A program made the translations under genes and the position numbers. The notes under the pieces are model-generated. The model worked only from the letters and a program-made list of their open reading frames with translations. It did no database searches and was not told the DNA's origin. A DNA stretch of 28,469 nt from Hyphomicrobiaceae bacterium (GTDB lineage: Bacteria; Pseudomonadota; Alphaproteobacteria; Rhizobiales; Hyphomicrobiaceae), in the NCBI GenBank assembly GCA_020638035.1, contig JACKJI010000027.1:1-28469 (forward strand). The letters run 5' to 3'. Positions 8,531-15,477 of the stretch are shown one piece after another. Each line of letters opens with the position of its first letter. Position 1 is the first letter of the stretch.

Positions 8531-9955
8531 GTGTTCGACATCAAATGGATCCGTGACAACGCCGAAACTTTCGACGCCGGTTTGAAGCGCCGCGGCCTGG
8601 CGCCCCTTTCGGCCAAGCTGATCGAGCTGGACGATGCCCGCCGCCGTCACCAGACGAAGCTGCAGGACGCGCAAAGCCGCCGCAACGCTGCCTCGAAGGA
8701 GATCGGCAAGGCGATGGGCGCCAAGGACACGGCGACCGCCGACAAGCTGAAGGTCGAGGTGGCCGAGCTGAAGGAGTTCCTGCAGGGCGCCGAGGAGGAG
8801 GAGCGGCAACTTGTTGCTGCCCTCAACGATGCGCTGTCGGTGATCCCCAACCTGCCGCTTGCCGATGTCGTCGATGGCAAGGACGAGCACGACAACAAGG
8901 AAGTCCGCCGCTGGGGAGAGCCGAAGAAATTCGATTTTGCTGTGAAGCAGCACTTCGAGTTGGGCGAGGCGCTGGGCCTGATGGACTTCGAGACCGCGGC
9001 CAAGGTGTCAGGCGCGCGCTTCGTGTTCCTCAAAGGAGCGCTGTCTCGTCTGGAGCGCGCCATTGCATCCTTCATGATCGACCAGCACACGGGGCCGGCG
9101 GGTGAGGGGCGCGGCGGCTACACGGAATACAATCCGCCGCTGCTGGTGAAGGACCACACCGCTTACGGCACCGGCAACCTGCCGAAGTTTGCCGAGGATC
9201 TTTTCGCAACTTCTAGGAAGGCCAGTCGAGAGGCTGCAGCGGAAGCAGTTGAGTTCACGCGCCAAAAATGGGGTCTCAAGTCACTGTTGGACCTTAAGGC
9301 CGAGATGACGGAGAAGTTCATTCAAGAAGCTGATTCAAAAAGGGCGGAAATTGACCGTCTCTGGCTGATCCCCACGGCAGAAGTCTCGCTCACCAATATC
9401 GTGCGCGAAGAGATCATCGACGCTGACAAGCTGCCCATGCGCATGACGGCGTGGACGCCGTGCTTCCGTTCGGAAGCCGGTGCCGCGGGTAAGGACACGC
9501 GCGGCATGATCCGCCAGCACCAGTTCTCCAAGGTGGAACTCGTCTCGATCACCAAGCCTGACGATTCCATTGCAGAGCACGAGCGCATGACGGCGTGCGC
9601 GCAGGGCATCCTGGAAAAACTTGGTCTGCCGTATCGCACCATGATGCTCTGCACCGGAGACATGGGCTTTGCCAGCCAGCGGACCTACGACATCGAGGTG
9701 TGGCTGCCGGGCCAGGATACTTACCGCGAGATTTCCTCGTGCTCGGTGTGCGGCGACTTCCAGGCGCGGCGCATGAACGCGCGCTATCGTGCCGGCGAGA
9801 AGGATGTGCGTTTCGTACACACGCTGAACGGTTCGGGCCTCGCCGTCGGTCGCACGCTGGTCGCGGTGATGGAGAACTACCAGCAGGCCGATGGCTCGAT
9901 CGTCGTCCCCGATGCCTTGAAGCCGTATATGAACGGCATCGAGGTCATCAGGTAG
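8531..9955 (+). CDS. serS: Seryl-tRNA synthetase with an internal insertion
   Basis: 474 residues, about 45 more than typical bacterial SerRS, which charges tRNA-Ser and tRNA-Sec. The N-terminal coiled-coil arm (residues about 30-105) binds the tRNA long variable arm. The class II catalytic domain follows with YTEYNPPLLVK, LIPTAEVSLTN, motif 2 (PCFRSEAGAAGKDTRGMIRQHQF) and motif 3 (NGSGLAVGRTLVAVMENYQ). The start is GTG 8531, behind a purine-rich AAGGGGGA. Between LPKFAEDLF and RLWLIPTAEV about 51 residues (226-276) are inserted, a charged helical segment rich in Ala, Glu, Lys and Arg that is coded by visibly lower-GC DNA. The catalytic motifs are intact, so the enzyme should be active. Confidence 0.95.
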   Translation: MFDIKWIRDNAETFDAGLKRRGLAPLSAKLIELDDARRRHQTKLQDAQSRRNAASKEIGKAMGAKDTATADKLKVEVAELKEFLQGAEEEERQLVAALNDALSVIPNLPLADVVDGKDEHDNKEVRRWGEPKKFDFAVKQHFELGEALGLMDFETAAKVSGARFVFLKGALSRLERAIASFMIDQHTGPAGEGRGGYTEYNPPLLVKDHTAYGTGNLPKFAEDLFATSRKASREAAAEAVEFTRQKWGLKSLLDLKAEMTEKFIQEADSKRAEIDRLWLIPTAEVSLTNIVREEIIDADKLPMRMTAWTPCFRSEAGAAGKDTRGMIRQHQFSKVELVSITKPDDSIAEHERMTACAQGILEKLGLPYRTMMLCTGDMGFASQRTYDIEVWLPGQDTYREISSCSVCGDFQARRMNARYRAGEKDVRFVHTLNGSGLAVGRTLVAVMENYQQADGSIVVPDALKPYMNGIEVIR

Positions 9956-9998
9956 GTCATGTCCGGGCGAACCGGCGATTGCTTCGGCGGAAGATGGT

Positions 9999-10466
9999 CT
10001 AGTTCTTCGCTGGAATGGTCGTCGGCAGCCCTTCAGCGGCCATGAACAGCGCCAGGACGCGCATTTTCCCGTTGCCCGTGTTGCGGCCGTTGTGGAGGAC
10101 GTGGATCGCCTCGGCGAAGCCTTCGCCCGTGCGGTAGACGCGCTGGCCCTTGTCGCCATAGTCGACGGTCAGTTCACCTTCGAGCACATAGCCGAAGACC
10201 GGCACGCCATGATGGTGCCAACCCGTCTCGCTGCCGGGCTGCAAGGTGACGACGGCGGCCGTCAGCTGCGCTGGTGACTGGGTCGGGTAAGCGATCGATT
10301 CCCCCACGATCGTCTCGCTGGTGGAAAAAAGTTTGTGTACCTCGGCGGCGGGGGCGCGCGCGTTGGCGAACGTCCCGCCCAGGAAGCCGATACTTAGTGC
10401 GGCGGCAAGCGCAGCATAGGCGCGAAATGGCGACTGGGTGGCGCGCCGATATTTCAATCGCGGCAT
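9999..10466 (-). CDS. Cupin-domain protein with N-terminal signal or anchor
   Basis: 155 residues from the ATG at 10466, which follows GAGGAG at 6-base spacing on the minus strand. An N-terminal hydrophobic stretch (AYAALAAALSIGFLGGTFANA) after several basic residues suggests a signal peptide or membrane anchor. The body is a single small cupin barrel: the first cupin motif appears as GSETGWHHHGVPVFGYVLEGEL with three His and a Glu as likely metal ligands, and the second is around YRTGEGFAEAIHVLHNG. The reaction is unknown; related small cupins act as sensors, isomerases or dioxygenases. It is convergent with serS (43-base gap) and divergent from the gamma-glutamyltransferase. An in-frame start at 10559 would add 31 residues but lacks a site and would run through the inverted repeat at 10492-10522. 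Confidence 0.8.
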   Translation of the reverse strand: MPRLKYRRATQSPFRAYAALAAALSIGFLGGTFANARAPAAEVHKLFSTSETIVGESIAYPTQSPAQLTAAVVTLQPGSETGWHHHGVPVFGYVLEGELTVDYGDKGQRVYRTGEGFAEAIHVLHNGRNTGNGKMRVLALFMAAEGLPTTIPAKN

Positions 10467-10491
10467 CGTGAACTCCTCGTGTCGTTGCAGC

Positions 10492-10522
10492 CGATACATC
10501 GTCGATGACAAAGTATGTATCG
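10492..10522. promoter_or_regulatory. Inverted repeat CGATACAT-N15-ATGTATCG in the cupin/ggt divergent region
   Basis: Two perfect 8-base arms (10492-10499 and 10515-10522) are separated by 15 bases, 26 bases upstream of the cupin start and 120 bases upstream of the ggt start. The arm centres are 23 bases apart, about two helical turns, which suits a dimeric DNA-binding protein. No regulator gene lies beside it, and a foldback RNA structure is an alternative. Confidence 0.45.
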
Positions 10523-10642
10523 CGCGGCCTCCCATGGGAACGCGCCGACCTGACATCATCGGATTGACGGCGTGCCGGATTGAGGCTCGTGGTTATCAGG
10601 TCCGTTCGAGCGAGAGGGCAAGTGTACAGAAAGAGATCGCAT

Positions 10643-12415
10643 ATGTCGGCACGGCCGAAGCAGGTTTTGCATCGTCTCTGGCTGTTTGTGTTGCTTGCCA
10701 ATCTCCTGACAGTGCCGGCGCTGCCCGTTGCCGCGCAACGGGCCCAGGTTGTGCCCGAGGGTGCCACCGGCTGGATCGACAAGTCGCTTGCGACGGCAAA
10801 CCGCCACATGGTTGCGGCAGCCAACCCGCTCGCCGCGGAGGCGGGGCGCGAGATCCTCCGCGCGGGCGGCAATGCGGTCGACGCGGCGATCGCCACCGTT
10901 CTGGTTCTCGGCATTGTCGAGCCGCAGTCCTCGGGGCTCGGCGGCGGTGCGTTCATCCTTGTGCACGATGCCAAGCGTGATGCGCTCATGAGCTACGATG
11001 GCCGCGAGACGGCTCCGGCGGCCGCCAAGCCCGACCGCTTCTTGCGCGATGGCAAGCCGATGGGGTTTCGTGACGCGGTCAACTCAGGCCTGTCGGTTGG
11101 CGTGCCGGGGCTCGTGCGCGGTCTGGAGCTGGCACACAAGGCGCATGGACGCCTGCCCTGGTCGAGCCTGTTTGCGCCGGCGATCCGGATTGCGCGCGAC
11201 GGCTTTACCGTTTCCGCTCGCCTTAACGGACTGCTGCGCTGGTATGGCGCGGCGCGGTTTTCGCCCGCTGCACGGGCGCACTATTTCGATGCGAGTGGCA
11301 ACCCGCGCGCTGTCGGACACGTTTTGAGGAACCCGGAGTTGGCAGCGACGTTGCAACGCGTCGCGGACGGAGGGGCTGATACTTTCTACTCGGGGCCGAT
11401 TGCCGAGGCGATTGTTGCGGCGGTCAGCGGTGCTTCGCCTGCCGGCGACATGAGCCGTGAGGATATTGCGGGCTATCGCGCCTTGCAGCGGCCGGCGGTG
11501 TGCATTGGCTACCGGCAGCGTCGCGTGTGTGGCATGGCGCCGCCGTCGTCCGGCGGACTTACGATTGCGCAGACACTTAAGCTGATCGAGCCGCTTGCCG
11601 GTGTCACTGGTACTGAGGCGCGCATGAGTGCGCGTGCCGTGCACCTCATCGCGGAAGCTGAGAAACTCGCGTATGCCGACCGAGACTTTTATCTCGCCGA
11701 TCCGGCATTTGTCGGAATTCCTGCCGGCTATCTCGACGAGTCCTATCTTGCGGCACGGCGGCGGCTCATCGATGAGACACGCGCCATGACGAAGGCGGAG
11801 CCGGGACAGCCGCCCGGTGCGCCCGTCGATCGCAATGGTGCCGATGCCACGCGTGAGCGCGGCGGCACCACGCACTTGTCGGTGGTCGATGCGGAGGGCA
11901 ACGCCGTTTCACTCACCGCGACGATCGAAGGCGCGTTCGGATCGGGGCTTTGGGCAGCCGGTTTCCTGCTCAACAACGAGCTTACCGATTTTTCCCTAAA
12001 TCCGACCGATGCGCAGGGGCGTGCCATTGCCAATCGCGTCGAAGGCGGCAAGCGACCGCGCAGCTCGATGGCGCCAACCATCGTCTACGGGAGCGACGGC
12101 AAGCTCGCAGCGGTGCTGGGTGCGCCGGGTGGTCATCGCATCATCCTCTATGTCGTCAAGGCTCTCGTCGGTCTGATTGACTGGGACCTTGATGCACAAG
12201 CCGCAGCAGCGCTGCCCAACTTCGGCGATCGCGGACGCGGACTGGAGATCGAACCGCGTGCGGGCGTCGCGGCATTGGCGTTGCGACTTGGCCAGCTCGG
12301 CCATCACCTGCGTACCGAGGAGATGACGTCGGGCCTGCACATCATCGTTCGGCGGAACGGGCTGCTCGAAGGCGGTGCCGATCCGCGGCGCGAAGGCGTG
12401 GCGCTGGGCGACTGA
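10643..12415 (+). CDS. ggt: Gamma-glutamyltransferase (periplasmic, self-processing)
   Basis: 590 residues from ATG 10643, preceded by AAAGAGA. A signal peptide is evident (LWLFVLLANLLTVPALPVAAQ). The proenzyme cleaves itself before Thr409 in the motif GGTTHLSVVD, and that Thr becomes the N-terminal nucleophile of the small subunit. NPLAAEAGREILRAGGNAVDAA and the GLGGGAF segment mark the large subunit, and RPRSSMAPTIV with GAPGG lies in the small subunit. GGT hydrolyses or transfers the gamma-glutamyl group of glutathione and related peptides in the periplasm. Total length is close to E. coli GGT (580). A start at 10580 is also in frame but would bury the signal peptide. The thiO-like gene follows after 92 bases. 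Confidence 0.94.
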   Translation: MSARPKQVLHRLWLFVLLANLLTVPALPVAAQRAQVVPEGATGWIDKSLATANRHMVAAANPLAAEAGREILRAGGNAVDAAIATVLVLGIVEPQSSGLGGGAFILVHDAKRDALMSYDGRETAPAAAKPDRFLRDGKPMGFRDAVNSGLSVGVPGLVRGLELAHKAHGRLPWSSLFAPAIRIARDGFTVSARLNGLLRWYGAARFSPAARAHYFDASGNPRAVGHVLRNPELAATLQRVADGGADTFYSGPIAEAIVAAVSGASPAGDMSREDIAGYRALQRPAVCIGYRQRRVCGMAPPSSGGLTIAQTLKLIEPLAGVTGTEARMSARAVHLIAEAEKLAYADRDFYLADPAFVGIPAGYLDESYLAARRRLIDETRAMTKAEPGQPPGAPVDRNGADATRERGGTTHLSVVDAEGNAVSLTATIEGAFGSGLWAAGFLLNNELTDFSLNPTDAQGRAIANRVEGGKRPRSSMAPTIVYGSDGKLAAVLGAPGGHRIILYVVKALVGLIDWDLDAQAAAALPNFGDRGRGLEIEPRAGVAALALRLGQLGHHLRTEEMTSGLHIIVRRNGLLEGGADPRREGVALGD

Positions 12416-12507
12416 TCTGGCGCGGATCGCGAGGTGCAATGAGGGTCGCGGGCCGGGCGGCGTGGTGATAAGTGACGCCGTGTCCGACGAACAGGCTGAG
12501 GCGCATC

Positions 12508-13509
12508 ATGAGCGGCATTGACGAACAGATCACGGTGGTCGGCGCGGGCATTCTCGGCCTGTGGCAGGCGCTGACGCTGGCGCAGCGCGGGGCGCGCGTG
12601 CGGCTCGTGGAAGCGTCTGCTGATCCGTTCACCGAGACCGCGAGCCGCTATGCAGGCGCGATGCTGGCGCCCGACTGCGAGGCGGAATCCGCACCTGAGA
12701 TCGTACGCCAGTTCGGGCATGACGGGCTGAGGCTATGGCGTGCGGTCTATCCGCATCTCATCGAGGCCGGAACGCTGGTCGTGGCGGCGGCGCGCGACCG
12801 TTCTGAACTCAACCGCTTCGCCAGACTGACCAGCGGTCACACGATGCTCGATGCGGCCGGCGTCGCGGAGCATGAGCCCGACCTTGGGGATCGGTTCGCG
12901 GCGGGGCTTCTGTTTGCCAACGAAGCGCACATGGAGACGGGGCACGCGATGTCGTTCCTGCTCGATGCGGCGCGCGGTGCCGGGGCCGAAGTGCGTCTAG
13001 GTGAATACGCGCAGCTCGCCGACATCGATGGTGTGATCATTGATTGCCGCGGCATGGCGGCGGCTGATGATCTCGAAACGCTGCGGGGTGTGCGCGGTGA
13101 GCGCGTCATCGTCCATGCACCCGACGTTACCCTGTCGCGCCCCGTGCGTCTCCTGCATCCGCGCCATCCGCTCTATGTGGTGCCGTGGCCGGGCCATCGC
13201 TTCATGATCGGTGCGACGGTGATCGAGAGCGATGACGACGGGCCGGCGACGGTGCGCTCCGCGCTGGAGCTACTTGGCAATGCCTATGCCCTGCATACGG
13301 GCTTTGGCGAAGCGCAGATCATCGAGTTCGGTGCCGGTTTGCGGCCCGCCTTCCCGGACAACGTGCCGCGCGTATTCCGCGCCAACAAGGGCCGCATCAT
13401 CCGCGTCAACGGCGCCTACCGGCACGGCTTCCTGCTGGCGCCCGTGCTGGCGGAACTCGTGGCGGCGATGCTCGACGATCCTGCGGTGCGTCATCCCCTG
13501 CTGCTGTGA
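12508..13509 (+). CDS. thiO: FAD-dependent glycine oxidase of the ThiO type
   Basis: 333 residues. The start is ATG 12508 with GAGG 7 bases upstream. The N-terminus has the FAD-binding Rossmann motif ITVVGAGILGLWQALTLAQRG with an acidic residue ending the second strand (VRLVEA). Later features of the DAO fold are the VRGERV, LYVVPW and MIGATVIES segments and the C-terminal VNGAYRHGFLLAP, which contacts flavin. In alphaproteobacteria ThiO oxidises glycine to dehydroglycine for the thiazole ring of thiamin, and its gene usually stands next to thiS-thiG-thiE. Here those lie 6 kb downstream on the same strand. The 3' end overlaps the convergent CDF gene by 19 bases. Another amine or amino-acid oxidase role is possible but less likely. 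Confidence 0.82.
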   Translation: MSGIDEQITVVGAGILGLWQALTLAQRGARVRLVEASADPFTETASRYAGAMLAPDCEAESAPEIVRQFGHDGLRLWRAVYPHLIEAGTLVVAAARDRSELNRFARLTSGHTMLDAAGVAEHEPDLGDRFAAGLLFANEAHMETGHAMSFLLDAARGAGAEVRLGEYAQLADIDGVIIDCRGMAAADDLETLRGVRGERVIVHAPDVTLSRPVRLLHPRHPLYVVPWPGHRFMIGATVIESDDDGPATVRSALELLGNAYALHTGFGEAQIIEFGAGLRPAFPDNVPRVFRANKGRIIRVNGAYRHGFLLAPVLAELVAAMLDDPAVRHPLLL

Positions 13510-14162
13510 GGTGCGATCCGCGCCAGTTCGGCTGCCTCGCGCCGTTCAGCCAGCGACTGGCGCAAGATCTGCCAAGCGGAATTCAGGAACAGTCCAGCCA
13601 TGGCTGCGGCGACAATCAGATCGGGCCAAGCGCTCGATGTCGCCCATACGGCGCCGGCGGCCAACATCACAGCAACGTTGCCGATGGCATCGTTACGCGA
13701 GCACAACCAGACCGAGCGGACGTTGGCATCGCCGTCCTTGTAGCGCAGCAGGAGCAGCACGCTGGCGACGTTGGCGGCGAGTGCCAAAAGACCGATGAGG
13801 CCCATCACCTCGGCCTGGGGTACACCCAGTACCAGCACGTGATAGGCGGTCGAGCCAAACACGAAAAGGCCCATCGCCAGGAGGCTGAAACCCTTGAGGA
13901 GGGCGGCGTTGGCGCGCGTGGTGAGCGGTTGGCCGATAACGGCGAGGCTCAGCCCGTAGGTCAGCGTGTCGCCGAGGAAATCGAGCGCGTCGGCTTGCAG
14001 CGCCTGCGAACCTGCGAGCCGGCCCGCCGCCATCTCGACAAAGAACATCAGGCCGTTGATGGCGATGACGAGCCAGAGAACGCGCTTGTAGCGCGGGTCA
14101 ATGCCGTCGAAACGCGGATTGCCGCTGCAGCCGCAGGAATGATCGTGGCAGGCGTCGCTCAT
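13491..14162 (-). CDS. CDF-family cation efflux protein
   Basis: 223 residues from the ATG at 14162, which has GGAG 6 bases upstream on the minus strand. The N-terminus carries a His/Cys cluster (MSDACHDHSCGCSG) that could bind metal. About six membrane segments follow; the Asp-rich QADALDFLGDTLTYG and the NDAIGNVAVM helices are the places where CDF transporters bind Zn, Cd, Co or Fe. The large cytoplasmic C-terminal domain is missing, as in the short CDF subgroup. It is divergent from a MerR-type regulator and its promoter has the MerR 19-base spacer, so metal-induced export is the likely role. Which metal cannot be read. Confidence 0.85.
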   Translation of the reverse strand: MSDACHDHSCGCSGNPRFDGIDPRYKRVLWLVIAINGLMFFVEMAAGRLAGSQALQADALDFLGDTLTYGLSLAVIGQPLTTRANAALLKGFSLLAMGLFVFGSTAYHVLVLGVPQAEVMGLIGLLALAANVASVLLLLRYKDGDANVRSVWLCSRNDAIGNVAVMLAAGAVWATSSAWPDLIVAAAMAGLFLNSAWQILRQSLAERREAAELARIAPHSSRG

Positions 14163-14227
14163 CTTGCTCCAGCTCCGGCAGCCCGGACCCGTATGATCCG
14201 ACCGCCTCTTATCAATGCCGTGGAAGC

Positions 14228-14258
14228 ACCCTAAATCCTCTAGTGACTGGAGGAGCAA
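14228..14258 (-). promoter_or_regulatory. MerR-type promoter and operator for the CDF gene
   Basis: On the minus strand, TTGCTC (14258-14253) and TAGGGT (14233-14228) form -35 and -10 boxes separated by exactly 19 bases, the long spacer typical of MerR-activated promoters. Between and across them lies a near-perfect palindrome, TCCTCTAG-TGA-CTGGAGGA on the plus strand (14236-14254), with one mismatch. Its right arm overlaps the GGAGGAG ribosome binding site of the MerR gene, so the regulator may also control its own expression. Confidence 0.7.
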
Positions 14259-14263
14259 GTCCC

Positions 14264-14719
14264 ATGACGCGAAAAAGTTCCACGCCCGCGAGACCCGCTG
14301 ATGATTTCTCGATCGGAACGGTGGCGCGGCTCACTGGCATCAAGGTGCCGACGATCCGCTATTACGAGAGCATCGGGCTGCTCGCTGCGCCTGTGCGCAC
14401 GGAAGCGGGGCGGCGCGTTTATGATGACGCCGCGGTGCAGCGGTTGAAGTTCATTCGCCATGCGCGGGAGCTGGGCTTCGAGATCGAGGACATCCGCAGG
14501 CTGCTGAACTTGTCCGGTGAGCCGCAGCGTTCGTGTGCCGAGGTCGATGCAATCGCCAAGGCACATCTGGCCGATATCGACAGCCGCATCAAGCGGCTGA
14601 AGGCCTTGCGCAGCGAGTTGCAGCACATGATCTCGGGATGCGCACGCGGCCGGGTTTATGATTGCCGGATACTCGAAACGCTTTCCAATCATAGCTTCTG
14701 CCGGCACGAAACGCATTGA
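14264..14719 (+). CDS. MerR-family metal-responsive transcriptional regulator
   Basis: 151 residues. The winged helix-turn-helix spans about residues 15-83 (FSIGTVARLTGIKVPTIRYYESIGLL, then GRRVYDDAAVQRLKFIRHARELGF), followed by the dimerisation helix. Cysteines at 91, 126 and 134 sit where the ZntR/CadR/PbrR/MerR group binds metal, with C126 and C134 seven residues apart. C146 and His residues near the C-terminus may add ligands. ATG 14264 is preceded by GGAGGAG at 14249-14255; a GTG at 14243 would lie inside the operator. It is divergent from the CDF exporter, which it very likely activates when metal is in excess. The cysteine pattern suggests a divalent soft metal (Zn, Cd, Pb or Hg) but does not decide which. 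Confidence 0.88.
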   Translation: MTRKSSTPARPADDFSIGTVARLTGIKVPTIRYYESIGLLAAPVRTEAGRRVYDDAAVQRLKFIRHARELGFEIEDIRRLLNLSGEPQRSCAEVDAIAKAHLADIDSRIKRLKALRSELQHMISGCARGRVYDCRILETLSNHSFCRHETH

Positions 14720-14764
14720 TCGAGATCGCACAGCCGATGCGCCATTTCGCTCCCTCTTCGGTGT

Positions 14765-14792
14765 CTTGAAGCGTTCGGCGGCTGCACTATTT
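14765..14792 (+). promoter_or_regulatory. Sigma-32-like heat-shock promoter for the Hsp20 gene
   Basis: CTTGAAG (14765-14771), a 13-base spacer, then CACTATTT (14785-14792). This is close to the RpoH consensus (CTTGAAA, 11-16 bases, CCCCATNT). It lies 81 bases upstream of the small heat-shock gene. The leader that follows has no clear ROSE-type thermometer structure. Confidence 0.5.
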
Positions 14793-14872
14793 CAAGGCGA
14801 GAAAGCTGCGCCCTGAAGCGTGAGCCGGGCGCAGGTGTGACGGTAAATGTTTCAGAACGTAGGGTGATAGTC

Positions 14873-15373
14873 ATGGCAGAAGAAATCAAGAAGCCGGCGG
14901 CTCAGGTCCCGGCAGCCCGTTCGCCACTCGATAGCTGGAGCCTCATGCGCTCGGATATGGATCGCTTTTTCGATTCGATGTTCGGTGGGCGTGGCTTCCC
15001 GAATGTCTTTGGCGTGTCGGGTGGTGCTGTGGGCGGCATGATCGCGCCGTCAATCGATGTGCACGAGAACGAGAAAGAACTCGTAATCGCGGCGGAACTG
15101 CCCGGCATGGAAGAGAAGGACGTTCAGCTCTCCTTCCGCGATGGCGTTCTTACCATCAAGGGTAAGAAGAAGTCGGAGCGCGATGAGACCAAGGACGACG
15201 TGCACATCTCCGAACGCAGCTACGGCAGCTTCCAGCGGTCGTTCCGTGTGCCCGATACCGTGGAAGTCGACAAGGCAACAGCGGATTTCGAGAAGGGCGT
15301 GCTCAAGGTGACGCTGCCAAAGGTGGCGGAAGCCGTGAGCCGGGAGAAGAAGATCCCGATCGGCAAGGGTTGA
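14873..15373 (+). CDS. Small heat-shock protein, Hsp20/alpha-crystallin family
   Basis: 166 residues from ATG 14873, with AGGGTGA 5 bases upstream. The alpha-crystallin domain covers about residues 60-155: APSIDVHENEKELVIAAELPGM, DGVLTIKGKKK, and YGSFQRSFRVPDTVEVDKATADFEKGVLKVTLPK. A C-terminal IPI motif anchors oligomers. Such proteins are ATP-independent holdases that bind unfolding proteins in the cytoplasm. A gly-rich N-terminal segment (about residues 38-57) is typical. A sigma-32-like promoter upstream and a strong hairpin downstream suggest a single-gene heat-shock unit. Confidence 0.93.
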   Translation: MAEEIKKPAAQVPAARSPLDSWSLMRSDMDRFFDSMFGGRGFPNVFGVSGGAVGGMIAPSIDVHENEKELVIAAELPGMEEKDVQLSFRDGVLTIKGKKKSERDETKDDVHISERSYGSFQRSFRVPDTVEVDKATADFEKGVLKVTLPKVAEAVSREKKIPIGKG

Positions 15374-15413
15374 GCGTGCACCCCCGGCGTTGCTCGCCCG
15401 AGCCGATACGCCA

Positions 15414-15450
15414 GCGCCCGCGTGGGAGACCACGCGGGCGCGTTGGTTTT
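15414..15450 (+). terminator. Strong intrinsic terminator after the Hsp20 gene
   Basis: A perfect 12-bp stem, GCGCCCGCGTGG (15414-15425) and CCACGCGGGCGC (15430-15441), encloses a GAGA tetraloop and is followed by GTTGGTTTT. It lies between the convergent hsp20 and acyltransferase genes and could act in both directions, though the U tract favours the plus strand. Confidence 0.72.
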
Positions 15451-15477
15451 GGCGGATGGTCCTGCCGGAGCCGCGGA

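Noticed and set aside
14799..14872. A ROSE-type RNA thermometer in the Hsp20 leader
   Set aside because: I could not find an extended helix that hides the AGGGTGA ribosome binding site; only 4-base pairings (TGAC/GTCA) are visible.
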